Below, in pieces: positions 1 to 7,451 of a DNA stretch of 20,809 nt; the first letter of the stretch is position 1, and the number at the start of each line of letters is the position of its first letter. The notes beneath the pieces were generated by a model. The model did not search any database. It saw only the letters and a list, made by a program, of their open reading frames with translations, and was not told where the DNA came from. This DNA comes from Streptococcus gordonii. Lineage in GTDB: Bacteria; Bacillota; Bacilli; Lactobacillales; Streptococcaceae. The stretch spans positions 1 through 20,809 of the forward strand of contig NZ_LQWV01000011.1 of assembly GCF_001553855.1 (NCBI RefSeq). Direction: 5' to 3'. Both the position numbers and the translations under genes were made by a program.

Positions 1-2
1 AA

Positions 3-1211
3 AATTCCCAAGGGAAGTACCTGTCTCACGTCTATTATGTCACAGCGACAGGAACAAAAGAATTTGTAACGGGTACGGCTACTACCGTTCATCAAAGCAA
101 GGTGACTGGCATCTTAACCATTACCAATAAGAACCCAGAGGCAGGGAGCTTTGATGTCGTCATATCAGATGTCTTCAGCCCTAAAGGAGTTCAATCGGTT
201 CAAGTTCCTGTTTGGTCTGACCAAGGCGGACAAGATGACTTGATCTGGTACAATGCGACTCGTCAATCAGATGGTAGCTATAAGGCTAGCATCAAGGCAG
301 AAAATCACAAGAATTCTACTAGTACTTATCATGTTCATCTATACTACATCCAGAGTGATGGCAGCCGTATAGGAGTTCATTCGACTACAACGCAGGTAGA
401 GTACCACAATCTAACACATAAGACGAAAGCTTACATTAAAGACGTAAATTCTCAGACGGGCACATTTACCGTTGCGGTTGATCAATCTGCCCAAGGGAAA
501 CGAATTAAAAATATTCGCGCAGCCGTGTGGTCTCAAGCGCACCAAGAAAATTTATCTTGGTATACACAGACCCCTGCTGGTGGTCATACCGAGATTGGGA
601 TTGCGGCTGTAAACCACGGCAATAAACAAGGTGATTACACCACTCACGTTTATGTTGATTATACGGATGGCAGTGTGGAAGGATTTAACCTAGGGCAAAC
701 CAGATTGATTCCACAACAAGTGACAGATCAAAAAAATAGAGTTATTCGTGCAGCTTCAAATCTGGTAGGTACGTCAACGGGTAGTGCAGCTCATCAGCGC
801 ATGGTTGAGGACTATAACAGTGTGAAACCTCTACCAGTCGGCTACGCTGTAAAGAATACAGATGATTGGTGTGATATATTTGTTACAGTAGTTTTCCAAC
901 GAGAAGGTCTTAGTCATTTAGTTGGCCGAGAATGTGGAGTAGAACGTCATATTCAGATTTTCAAAAAATTAGGAATTTGGAATGAAGATGGAACTACGAC
1001 TCCTCAATCAGGTGATATTATTACTTTCAACTGGGATAAAGATACCCAGCAAAATGATGGCTGGGCGGATCATATAGGTATTGTTGAGAGAGTAGAGAAT
1101 GGATGGATTCATACAATCGAAGGAAATTCAAGCAACGGAGTTGTAAGAAGAAATACCTATCGAGTTGGACATGGTAATATTCGAGGATTTGCAAGACCAC
1201 ATTATCAATAA
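3..1211 (+). CDS. atlS: Secreted autolysin / peptidoglycan hydrolase, GBS-Bsp-like repeats plus C-terminal CHAP-type domain (5' end outside window)
   Basis: The frame is open from base 3, so the start lies before the window and 402 residues are visible. An internal GTG at 102 is not the real start, because the residues before it continue a repeat. Visible order: the tail of one Bsp-like repeat (3-101), two full repeats (about 102-410 and 411-710; pattern G-x-F-x-V, VWS, W-Y, Y-x-x-H-x-Y), a linker, then a catalytic domain from about 840. Likely catalytic residues are the Cys in DWCDIF (codon 870-872), the His in ADHIGIV (1071-1073) and Glu/Asn in IEGNSS (1119-1127), typical of CHAP amidase/endopeptidases. 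Bsp repeats are thought to bind the cell wall. Only two cysteines are visible (870-872 and 933-935). The symbol comes from the match to the S. gordonii autolysin AtlS in architecture and neighbourhood as I remember it. The family call is strong; the symbol is likely. Confidence 0.85.
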   Translation, partial: NSQGKYLSHVYYVTATGTKEFVTGTATTVHQSKVTGILTITNKNPEAGSFDVVISDVFSPKGVQSVQVPVWSDQGGQDDLIWYNATRQSDGSYKASIKAENHKNSTSTYHVHLYYIQSDGSRIGVHSTTTQVEYHNLTHKTKAYIKDVNSQTGTFTVAVDQSAQGKRIKNIRAAVWSQAHQENLSWYTQTPAGGHTEIGIAAVNHGNKQGDYTTHVYVDYTDGSVEGFNLGQTRLIPQQVTDQKNRVIRAASNLVGTSTGSAAHQRMVEDYNSVKPLPVGYAVKNTDDWCDIFVTVVFQREGLSHLVGRECGVERHIQIFKKLGIWNEDGTTTPQSGDIITFNWDKDTQQNDGWADHIGIVERVENGWIHTIEGNSSNGVVRRNTYRVGHGNIRGFARPHYQ

Positions 1212-1213
1212 AC

Positions 1214-1261
1214 AAAAGGTTGAAGAAAGTTGCGCTAGGGCATACTTTCCTCGGCCTTTTT
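1214..1261 (+). terminator. Rho-independent terminator of the autolysin gene
   Basis: AAAAGG...GAAAGT pairs with ACTTTC...CCTTTT around a 13-nt loop, with a partly wobble-paired middle section, and ends in TTTTT. It starts two bases after the autolysin stop codon. Confidence 0.75.
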
Positions 1262-1436
1262 ATAGGTCTGAAAATCTCTAGAAGCGCTATTTTGGGGCTT
1301 GATAGGACAGATTTTTACTTGATTTCATTACTTGTAGGTTTGTGTGTAATGGCTATAGAAAATGATAGTTTATAGGATAATAAGAAAAGTGGTTGTCATC
1401 AAATGATACGATTCTTAATGCTTGTGTCATCTGGCC

Positions 1437-1468
1437 TTGACAGATTGTAACAATGAACATGCTATAAT
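1437..1468 (+). promoter_or_regulatory. Promoter of the acyltransferase gene, placing +1 at or next to the start codon
   Basis: A perfect -35 TTGACA (1437-1442) and perfect -10 TATAAT (1463-1468) are separated by 20 nt. The long spacer is probably offset by the TGC just before the -10 (extended -10). The ATG at 1475 is 6 nt past the -10, so transcription should begin at or within a base or two of it. No Shine-Dalgarno sequence is visible. See the leaderless-mRNA finding. Confidence 0.7.
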
Positions 1469-1474
1469 GTCTGC

Positions 1475-2446
1475 ATGAAGACAGAAAATACAACTTTACA
1501 TGCTGTTAAGGCTCTAGCCTGTTTTAGTATCGTTTCTTTGCACTTTTTGTTACCAGGGGAATTTGGTGTTTTTTATCAGATTGTGGCCCGTTTTGCAGTG
1601 CCCTTTTTCATGATGCTGTCGGGTTATTTTTCCTTTAACATTTCTAGAGAAAAGGTAAAGTATCGCCTCAAGCAAATGCTTCTTTTGACAATCGCTAGTC
1701 TGATATTTTACTCGATTGTGCATTTTATTGACTTAGTACTGTCGGGAGAGCTGGCGGAAAAGATGGCAACTATAGACCTGTCTGATTTTGCCAATTTCTT
1801 CTTTTTTAACAGTCCTAGGGATTTGATTGGTCCTGCTGCTACCCCGACCTGGTATTTGTTGGCTATTTCCTATATTTACGGGCTTTATCTCCTTTTTTAT
1901 AAGTATTTCCACCGCCTGACCACCTTTGGCGTGTCTCTGATTCTGCTAGCTCTGGCTTTTTGTATCGAGTTCAATACCAACAGTACCCTATACTATCGAA
2001 ATTTCCTGTTTATGGGCCTCCCCTTTTTTATTATGGGGATGCAGTTTGCCAAGCATCGGGAACGGATTTTAGCCTACGACTTATCGTCTGTCAGGAAATG
2101 GGCTATTAGCTTGGGTATAGCAGGTTTGATTCTGCTTGAATACTGTTTTATGGGGACAGAGCACGACCTTTACCCCAGCACTCTTTTATCATCTAGTGTG
2201 ATTTTCCTCTATGCGATCAGAAACGGGACCAATATTGATGTTCCGATTTTGAACAATATCGCCAAGCGATATGCCACTATGATTTATATTATTCATCCGT
2301 TTATCATCTTTATTTTTAGGCAATTAATGCCTCGGAATGACATATACAGTTTTGGCTTCTTTATCATTCTCTTGCTGTCATATCTACTGAGCATGGCCTT
2401 TCAGAAAGTCATCAGACCCAGAATTATCAGCCTGCTTCCAGCTTAG
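1475..2446 (+). CDS. Acyltransferase family 3 integral membrane protein
   Basis: The product has 323 residues and is strongly hydrophobic throughout, with roughly ten predicted membrane segments, as in the acyltransferase-3 family (OatA-like, exopolysaccharide and membrane O-acyltransferases). Family hallmarks are visible: a His in SLHF (H23) in the first membrane segment and an Arg followed by F-A-V-P-F-F and L-S-G-Y (R39 to about 51). These proteins move acyl groups, usually acetyl, from the cytoplasm onto extracytoplasmic glycans or lipids. There is no SGNH esterase domain as in OatA, so the acceptor cannot be told; a wall or glycolipid target is only a guess from the envelope-gene neighbourhood. 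It is a single gene with its own promoter and terminator. ATG 1475 is the only sensible start, although it lacks a ribosome binding site. Confidence 0.87.
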   Translation: MKTENTTLHAVKALACFSIVSLHFLLPGEFGVFYQIVARFAVPFFMMLSGYFSFNISREKVKYRLKQMLLLTIASLIFYSIVHFIDLVLSGELAEKMATIDLSDFANFFFFNSPRDLIGPAATPTWYLLAISYIYGLYLLFYKYFHRLTTFGVSLILLALAFCIEFNTNSTLYYRNFLFMGLPFFIMGMQFAKHRERILAYDLSSVRKWAISLGIAGLILLEYCFMGTEHDLYPSTLLSSSVIFLYAIRNGTNIDVPILNNIAKRYATMIYIIHPFIIFIFRQLMPRNDIYSFGFFIILLLSYLLSMAFQKVIRPRIISLLPA

Positions 2447-2487
2447 TAAAGCAAGATAGGAGATAGAATCGATTTCTGACACCAAAG

Positions 2488-2519
2488 AAAAAGCAACAGA
2501 TTTTTCTGTTGCTTTTTTT
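2488..2519. terminator. Bidirectional terminator between acyltransferase and pseudouridine synthase genes
   Basis: The stem AAAAAGCAACAG / CTGTTGCTTTTT has a 6-nt loop and T-runs on both strands. It ends the acyltransferase transcript and can also end the converging pseudouridine synthase transcript, whose stop codon is about 100 nt away. Confidence 0.9.
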
Positions 2520-2620
2520 CTTGCATCTACTAAGGTGAAAGAAGCGGTAGTCTCTGCGTATTTAGTTATGCTTATTAGAGGTTTAGTCTGATTAGATTTG
2601 AGTTCACTAGTAGTATCTTC

Positions 2621-3493
2621 TTATGCTTTCAGCTTTTCTAGCCCTTCTTCAAAGCTTTTAGATGGAGCTTCAAGGCTGATTTTTTCTAAAGTAAAGGGAT
2701 GGACAAAGCTCAGTCGGTGGGCGTGAAGCATGAGGCGACCTTGGGGCTGCGGATGATATAGAGGATCACCGACCAAGGGAAAGCCGTGGTGGGATAGGTG
2801 GACACGGATCTGATGGGTACGACCAGTTTTGAGTTGGCATTTGATAAGAGTTTTTTGACCAAAGCTTTTTAGCCGAGTCACGTGTGTTTCGGCGTATTGG
2901 CCATGTTTGTTGTCAACCAGCCGTTTTCTTCGATCATGGCGGTCACGACCGATTTTGTCCTTATATATTCTGCTTTTTTCGATAAATTTACCATCTACTA
3001 AAGCCCAGTATTCTCGCTGGATATCCTTGTTTTCCAGCAGGCGGTTGAGTATAGGCAAGACAAAGGGGTTTTTGGCAAAGAGAACAGCGCCACTGGTCTC
3101 CTTGTCAAGTCTGTGAACCACATAGCAGGTCTCTCCAACATAGGCAGATACATGATTGAGCAGAGCTAGTTCGGTGGGCTCATTGGCGTGAGTTTTCATA
3201 CCCTCTGGTTTGTTGACGATGATGAGATGCTGGTCTTGGTAGAGTTCCTGGACAAGTTCTGGTTGCCCCATAAGGATGGCTTTTGCTGGGTAATCTTCTT
3301 CGTCAAAGGTCAGCGACAAGAGATCGCCTGCCTGAATCTTGCTTTGCCAATTGATAGTTTGATCATTGACCAAGACATGCTTTTTTGTGCGAAGGAAATG
3401 GCGGATTTTTCTGGGAATGAGGAAATAGTCTTCCAGTAGTTCTTTTATGCTCATAGTGGGCATTTTTTCAGGGATTCGAAAGTTAAATTGCAT
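2621..3493 (-). CDS. RNA pseudouridine synthase, RluA/RluD family
   Basis: The product has 290 residues. The N-terminal part (about 12-63) looks like an S4-type RNA-binding domain. The catalytic domain follows, with the motif HRLDKETSG carrying the catalytic Asp (D130), then LKTGRTHQIRVHL (221-233) and VGDPLYH (241-247). The enzyme converts uridine to pseudouridine in RNA, usually large-subunit rRNA; which position cannot be told from sequence. It is cytoplasmic. The gene is transcribed away from pbp2A, with 150 bp between the two start codons. ATG (complement of 3491-3493) has AAAGG only one base upstream, too close for a normal ribosome binding site, and a -10-like TAAAAT 6 nt upstream. It may therefore be read from a leaderless or near-leaderless mRNA. 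Confidence 0.9.
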   Translation of the reverse strand: MQFNFRIPEKMPTMSIKELLEDYFLIPRKIRHFLRTKKHVLVNDQTINWQSKIQAGDLLSLTFDEEDYPAKAILMGQPELVQELYQDQHLIIVNKPEGMKTHANEPTELALLNHVSAYVGETCYVVHRLDKETSGAVLFAKNPFVLPILNRLLENKDIQREYWALVDGKFIEKSRIYKDKIGRDRHDRRKRLVDNKHGQYAETHVTRLKSFGQKTLIKCQLKTGRTHQIRVHLSHHGFPLVGDPLYHPQPQGRLMLHAHRLSFVHPFTLEKISLEAPSKSFEEGLEKLKA

Positions 3494-3499
3494 GCCTTT

Positions 3500-3527
3500 A
3501 TTTTAACAAAAAGAGCAGAACTTTGAA
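3500..3527 (-). promoter_or_regulatory. Possible promoter of the pseudouridine synthase gene
   Basis: On the minus strand, TTCAAA (complement of 3522-3527) and TAAAAT (complement of 3500-3505) are 16 nt apart. The start codon is 6 nt beyond the -10. The -35 match is modest and the region is AT-rich, so this is tentative. Confidence 0.4.
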
Positions 3528-3591
3528 AGCTAGCATCAAAAAAAGGGTAGAAGCTCTGCTATTTCTTAAAAAATTCTAAAAGGAAGGCCCT

Positions 3592-3630
3592 ATGGAACAG
3601 CACTTTCTTGTATACTCTCTGGGAAGGTGA
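3592..3630 (+). CDS. Possible 12-residue upstream ORF (leader peptide) before pbp2A
   Basis: ATG at 3592 is preceded by AAAGGAAGG (3579-3587) at good ribosome-binding distance. The frame encodes MEQHFLVYSLGR and stops at TGA 3628-3630, 13 nt before the pbp2A start. I do not recognise the peptide. If mRNA begins upstream of 3579 this ORF should be translated and could affect pbp2A initiation. If mRNA begins near 3643 it is not transcribed. It could be chance. Confidence 0.25.
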   Translation: MEQHFLVYSLGR

Positions 3631-3636
3631 TAAAAT
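3608..3636 (+). promoter_or_regulatory. Candidate promoter of pbp2A
   Basis: TTGTAT (3608-3613), a 17-nt spacer, then TAAAAT (3631-3636) preceded by TGA (an extended -10). The predicted start of transcription is at or next to the ATG at 3644. The only nearby purine run, AAGGG (3637-3641), is 2 nt from the ATG and too close to act as a normal ribosome binding site. Confidence 0.45.
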
Positions 3637-3643
3637 AAGGGTT

Positions 3644-5866
3644 ATGAAAAAGCTAAATGATATTTTTGAAACCTTAATTCAACATTTTAAGAAAGAAGAT
3701 TCACCGGCTGAGTCTGCTGAGGAGACAGATACAAGTGCTGAACCACGTCTGTCTCGATCAGGTCGCTCAGCTAAGCGAACATCTTCAAAAGGGCAAGGTC
3801 CCTTCCGACGTTTTTGGCGTAGATACCATTTGACCAAGATTATCTTGATTTTAGGTCTGGGCTTTGGGCTGGTGACGGGGGGTTATCTCTTTTATGTTGC
3901 CAAGACCACCAATGTCAACGACTTGCAAAATGCCTTGAAGGCGACTACGATGATCTATGATAAAGATGGTCAAGAAGCGGGTAGTTTGACAGGTCAAAAA
4001 GGGACCTATGTCGAATTGGATCAGATCAGTAAGGACTTGCAGAACGCTGTCATTGCGACCGAAGACCGCTCCTTCTACAAAAATAGCGGAATCAATTATG
4101 GCCGTTTCTTCTTAGCAATTTTGACAGCGGGCCGATCGGGCGGTGGCTCGACCATCACTCAGCAGTTGGCCAAAAATGCTTATCTTTCTCAGGATCAGAC
4201 CATCGAGCGGAAGGCCAAGGAGTTTTTCCTAGCTCTGGAATTAACCAAAAAGTACAGTAAAGATCAGATTCTAACCATGTATCTGAACAATTCCTACTTT
4301 GGTAATGGTGTCTGGGGAGTAGAGGATGCCAGCAAGAAATACTTTGGAGTTTCAGCGAGCCAACTGTCTCTCGATCAAGCAGCCACGCTAGCCGGTATGC
4401 TCAAGGGACCTGAGATTTACAATCCCTTGTACTCAGTTGAAAATGCGACCAATCGCCGGGATACAGTTCTGAATAATATGGTTGCAGCCGGCTATATTGA
4501 CAAAGCAACAGCTGATCAAGCAGCAGCGAATGGTCTTGGTAGTCAGTTGGTAGATGCCTATGCTGGCAAATCCGAAGATTATCGCTATCCATCCTATTTT
4601 GATGCTGTCATTAACGAAGCCATTCATGACTATGGTCTAAAAGAAGAAGATATCATCAAAAATGGCTATCGCATCTACACTGAGTTGGATCAAAATTACC
4701 AGGCCAGTATGCAGGTTATTTACAGTAACGAGAGTCTCTTCCCTGTTTCAGAAGTAGATGGAACACGAGCAGAATCGGGAAGTGTGGCCTTGGATCCCAA
4801 GACTGGAGGGGTGAGAGCCCTGGTCGGTCGAGTCAACAGCCAGGCGGCCGGTTTCCGTTCCTTTAACTATGCAACCCAGTCAGCTCGTAGTCCAGGTTCG
4901 ACCATTAAACCACTGGTTGTATATAGCCCAGCAATCGCAGCTGGTTGGTCAACTGATAAAGAGTTAGACAATACTACAACGACCTATGGATCTTATACTG
5001 TCAATAACTATGGTGGCATTCAAAGTAGCCCGACAGTTCCTATGTATCAAGCCTTGGCGGATTCTTTGAATATCCCAGCAGTTGCAATAGTTAAAGAGTT
5101 GGGTCTAGAGAAAGCCTTTGAATACGGTCAAAAGTTTGGTCTGAATATGAAAAAGGTTGAGCAAAATCTCAGTGTGGCGTTGGGAGCAGGTGTGAATACC
5201 AATCCTCTCCAAATGGCTCAGGCCTACTCCGCTTTTGCGAATGATGGTGTCATGCATGATGCTCACTTGATCACTAAGATTGAAAACGCTAGTGGTCAAA
5301 TCGTTAAGACCCACAAGTCTAGCTCCACTCGAGTGCTCAATCAGTCAACTGCGAAAAAGATGACCAGTATGATGTTAGGGACCTTCTCAAACGGAACAGG
5401 AATCTACGCAGCGCCATATAATTATACGATGGCAGGTAAGACAGGGACGACTGAGACAGACTTCAACCCTGACTTATCTGGAGACCAGTGGGTCATCGGC
5501 TACACACCAGACGTTGTTATCAGTCAGTGGCTAGGATTTCCAAAGACAGATGAAAATCACTACCTGACAGGAACCAGTGCTAACGAGGCTTCTGTGATTT
5601 TCCGAAATGTAGCCAATAGCGTCCTGCCATACACGGAAGGAACCAAATTCTCTGAAAAGAATACCTATGCTCAAAATGGTATTGCTCCGGTAGACACCTA
5701 TGGCACTGGAAATACCGAGAATCAAGGCGGCAATGATTTCTTACAGGATGTACAGGACAAGGCAAAAGAGATTGTCGATCAGGCTAAAAATGCTATCGAA
5801 GAGGCAGATATTCCAGGTAAAGCTAAGAATGCTTGGGATACAGTCAAGAGCTGGTTTGGTTGGTAA
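3644..5866 (+). CDS. pbp2A: Penicillin-binding protein 2A, bifunctional glycosyltransferase/transpeptidase (class A PBP)
   Basis: The product has 740 residues counted from ATG 3644. A TTG at 3608 would add 12 unconserved residues and is rejected. Layout: an acidic/basic cytoplasmic tail, a membrane anchor at about 64-86, a glycosyltransferase domain with the catalytic Glu in ATEDRSFYKN (E140) and GGGSTITQQLAKN (167-178), then a transpeptidase domain with STIK (S419 nucleophile, K422), SLN (474-476) and KTG (599-601). All catalytic motifs are intact. The C-terminal tail (about 675-740) is polar and probably helical, without added domains. It polymerises glycan strands from lipid II and cross-links stem peptides outside the membrane. 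Sequence and gene order (next to rpmG-secE-nusG) match pneumococcal PBP2a as I remember it. No cysteines are present. Confidence 0.96.
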   Translation: MKKLNDIFETLIQHFKKEDSPAESAEETDTSAEPRLSRSGRSAKRTSSKGQGPFRRFWRRYHLTKIILILGLGFGLVTGGYLFYVAKTTNVNDLQNALKATTMIYDKDGQEAGSLTGQKGTYVELDQISKDLQNAVIATEDRSFYKNSGINYGRFFLAILTAGRSGGGSTITQQLAKNAYLSQDQTIERKAKEFFLALELTKKYSKDQILTMYLNNSYFGNGVWGVEDASKKYFGVSASQLSLDQAATLAGMLKGPEIYNPLYSVENATNRRDTVLNNMVAAGYIDKATADQAAANGLGSQLVDAYAGKSEDYRYPSYFDAVINEAIHDYGLKEEDIIKNGYRIYTELDQNYQASMQVIYSNESLFPVSEVDGTRAESGSVALDPKTGGVRALVGRVNSQAAGFRSFNYATQSARSPGSTIKPLVVYSPAIAAGWSTDKELDNTTTTYGSYTVNNYGGIQSSPTVPMYQALADSLNIPAVAIVKELGLEKAFEYGQKFGLNMKKVEQNLSVALGAGVNTNPLQMAQAYSAFANDGVMHDAHLITKIENASGQIVKTHKSSSTRVLNQSTAKKMTSMMLGTFSNGTGIYAAPYNYTMAGKTGTTETDFNPDLSGDQWVIGYTPDVVISQWLGFPKTDENHYLTGTSANEASVIFRNVANSVLPYTEGTKFSEKNTYAQNGIAPVDTYGTGNTENQGGNDFLQDVQDKAKEIVDQAKNAIEEADIPGKAKNAWDTVKSWFGW

Positions 5867-5896
5867 GTTTCTTATCTCAATAGATGTATTATTTAT

Positions 5897-5951
5897 AGAA
5901 GTGTATGTCTTGAGACTCTAGCTTGCGCTCATCAATCAAGAAGTGTATGTC
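5897..5951 (+). repeat. Short direct repeat downstream of pbp2A
   Basis: AGAAGTGTATGTC occurs at 5897-5909 and again at 5939-5951, 42 bp apart, between the pbp2A stop codon and its terminator. No function is apparent. Confidence 0.5.
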
Positions 5952-5969
5952 ACAGTAAATCAATCAGAT

Positions 5970-6003
5970 AAAAAGACCTTTAGGAAATCCTAAAGGTCTT
6001 TTT
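5970..6003. terminator. Bidirectional terminator shared by pbp2A and the metallopeptidase gene
   Basis: A perfect 16-bp stem AAAAAGACCTTTAGGA / TCCTAAAGGTCTTTTT around a 2-nt AA centre, with T-runs at both ends. The stop codon of the minus-strand metallopeptidase (complement of 5990-5992) lies inside the stem, so the hairpin overlaps the end of that gene. Confidence 0.92.
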
Positions 6004-6904
6004 CAGGTACACTGAAGGTGTCACCGTGTTCAAAATCGCCGTATTGGTAACCACGTTTGAACCAACGCATACGTTGCTCCGCACTTCCGTGTGTAAAGCT
6101 ATCAGGCACAGAATAGCCGTAGGCCTGCTCTTGCAAGGTGTCGTCTCCGACTGCATGGGCTGCATTAAGTGCTTCCTCAATATCGCCAACATCTAGTAAG
6201 TTTTCTTGTTCAATATACCGAGCCCAGACCCCAGCGTAGTAGTCCGCCTGAAGTTCCAAACGAACATTTAGGGCATTCTTTTCCTTTTCTGATTTTCCTC
6301 TCACCATTTGCTGGTAGGATTGAAGAGTCCCCAGTTGGTTTTGGATATGGTGTCCGACTTCGTGCGCGATAACGTAAGCCATGGCAAAGTCACCACTTGC
6401 CCGATACTTAGTAGTCAGCTCTTGGTAAAATCGAATATCCAGGTAAATTTTTTGGTCGTTAGGACAGTAAAAAGGTCCAGCAGAGGCCTGGCCGACCCCA
6501 CAACCCGTTCTAGTTTGACCGGTATAGAAGACCAGTTTAGGCTTATAATAGGTTCTCCCTTCTTTTTCAAAGGTTTGAGTCCAAAAAACTTCTGTAGTCC
6601 CTAAGACCTTGCTGACAAATTGGGCGTCTTTGTCATTGACCTGAGTATGGCTTTGCTGAGAAACTTGGGTGGACTCATAGTGGTGGGAAGTCCCTGTGTC
6701 AAAAATGCCAGACAAACCAGCGCCACCCCCTAAGAAAAGTAGGAGTAGTATTAGGACAAGCTTGCTTTTAAAACTGCCAGGTGCTAACAGGATTCGCAAT
6801 ATTCCGTTTCCCAGTCGAGCATTGCCTGACCCGTAGCTAGCCGATCCCCCTTCGTTGCGACGGTCTTCAATGTTATTACTTTCTTTTAAATGATCAGTTT
6901 TCAC
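5990..6904 (-). CDS. Membrane-anchored neutral zinc metallopeptidase (YpfJ-like, Zn_peptidase family)
   Basis: The product has 304 residues. A basic and glycine-rich N-terminal tail is followed by one membrane segment (about 46-65) and an extracytoplasmic domain. HEVGH (H181, E182, H185) is the zinc-binding HExxH, and ELQAD (218-222) probably gives the third ligand. The segment CGVGQASAGPFYCP (135-148) is the family signature, and its two cysteines (C135, C147) are the only ones in the protein. The family is widespread and poorly characterised; its substrate is unknown. The start is GTG (complement of 6902-6904), chosen because AAGGAG (complement of 6914-6919) lies at normal distance. It converges on pbp2A and has its own promoter. 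Family call firm, role unknown. Confidence 0.92.
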   Translation of the reverse strand: MKTDHLKESNNIEDRRNEGGSASYGSGNARLGNGILRILLAPGSFKSKLVLILLLLFLGGGAGLSGIFDTGTSHHYESTQVSQQSHTQVNDKDAQFVSKVLGTTEVFWTQTFEKEGRTYYKPKLVFYTGQTRTGCGVGQASAGPFYCPNDQKIYLDIRFYQELTTKYRASGDFAMAYVIAHEVGHHIQNQLGTLQSYQQMVRGKSEKEKNALNVRLELQADYYAGVWARYIEQENLLDVGDIEEALNAAHAVGDDTLQEQAYGYSVPDSFTHGSAEQRMRWFKRGYQYGDFEHGDTFSVPEKDL

Positions 6905-6928
6905 GTTTTCTTCTCCTTTATGACATCT

Positions 6929-6937
6929 ATTTTACCA
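6929..6937 (-). promoter_or_regulatory. Probable extended -10 promoter element of the metallopeptidase gene
   Basis: On the minus strand TGG-TAAAAT (complement of 6929-6937) lies 24 nt before the GTG start, with AAGGAG between. I see no good -35 at the usual distance; the extended -10 may compensate. Confidence 0.45.
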
Positions 6938-7007
6938 AATCACCAGCGAAAATAATAGTTGTTCGTTAGATGAATGAAAAAAGCTTCAAAGGATTGACGT
7001 CCAGACC

Positions 7008-7036
7008 TTGTCAAAAGGAAAAAATCCTGCTATAAT
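7008..7036 (+). promoter_or_regulatory. Promoter of the rpmG-secE operon
   Basis: TTGTCA (7008-7013), a 17-nt spacer, and TATAAT (7031-7036) preceded by TGC (an extended -10). The predicted start of transcription is near 7043, leaving a very short leader with GGAGG (7046-7050) just before rpmG. Confidence 0.85.
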
Positions 7037-7054
7037 TGGAAAGATGGAGGCGTT

Positions 7055-7207
7055 ATGGCATTAAAAAAAGCAAGTCTGGCGTGTACGGTTTGTGGATCGA
7101 GAAATTACTCAATAAAACTGAGTAGTACGCCAAAACCAAAACGTCTAGAAGTAAACAAGTTTTGTAAACATTGTAATAAATACACTATTCATAAAGAAAC
7201 AAGATAG
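7055..7207 (+). CDS. rpmG: 50S ribosomal protein L33 (four-cysteine, zinc-binding form)
   Basis: The product has 50 residues, the usual L33 size. Cys pairs CTVC (C10, C13) and CKHC (C37, C40) form the zinc site of the C+ paralogue, and the C-terminus HKETR is typical. It is a component of the large ribosomal subunit. ATG 7055 has GGAGG (7046-7050) in front. The stop codon overlaps the ribosome binding site of secE (AGGAG, 7206-7210), so the two are probably translated together. The order rpmG-secE-nusG is common in Firmicutes. Confidence 0.96.
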   Translation: MALKKASLACTVCGSRNYSIKLSSTPKPKRLEVNKFCKHCNKYTIHKETR

Positions 7208-7216
7208 GAGAGAGTT

Positions 7217-7393
7217 GTGAAATTTCTTAAGGACACTTTTACAGTTTTAAAAGATACAACATGGCCAACAGGGAAGCAAAGCTGGATTGATTTTATTTCT
7301 ATTATGGAATATACAGCCTTCTTTGTTGTGGTTATCTATTTATTTGACTTATTGGTATCTCACGGACTGCTTCGTTTGTTGAATCTCTTTTAA
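7217..7393 (+). CDS. secE: Preprotein translocase subunit SecE
   Basis: The product has 58 residues in the short single-membrane-span form of Gram-positive bacteria. An amphipathic N-terminal helix holds the conserved TTWPTGKQ (14-21), and one membrane segment covers about 31-56. SecE stabilises SecY in the Sec export channel used by the surface proteins in this window. The start is GTG 7217, set by AGGAG (7206-7210) 6 nt upstream, which overlaps the rpmG stop codon. Confidence 0.95.
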   Translation: MKFLKDTFTVLKDTTWPTGKQSWIDFISIMEYTAFFVVVIYLFDLLVSHGLLRLLNLF

Positions 7394-7402
7394 GTCGATT
7401 AG

Positions 7403-7429
7403 AGACTGGGAAATTTCCCAGTCTTTTTT
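7403..7429 (+). terminator. Terminator of the rpmG-secE operon
   Basis: AGACTGGGAAA / TTTCCCAGTCT (7403-7424) is a perfect 22-bp palindrome followed by further T. It separates rpmG-secE from nusG, which has its own promoter. Confidence 0.93.
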
Positions 7430-7451
7430 GATAAAATTATCAGTAAACTTC

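Noticed and set aside
102..104. GTG as the start of the autolysin gene
   Set aside because: The frame stays open to base 3, and residues encoded before 102 match a Bsp-like repeat, so the gene starts outside the window.
3513..3560. Inverted repeat AGCAGA...TCTGCT between the pseudouridine synthase and pbp2A as a terminator
   Set aside because: The loop is more than 30 nt, and no gene ends here in either direction. On the minus strand it ends in CTTTTT, but that is just before a start codon.
3608..3643. TTG start giving PBP2A 12 extra residues
   Set aside because: The extension does not resemble the family's N-terminus, and ATG 3644 gives the usual MKKL-type start and length.
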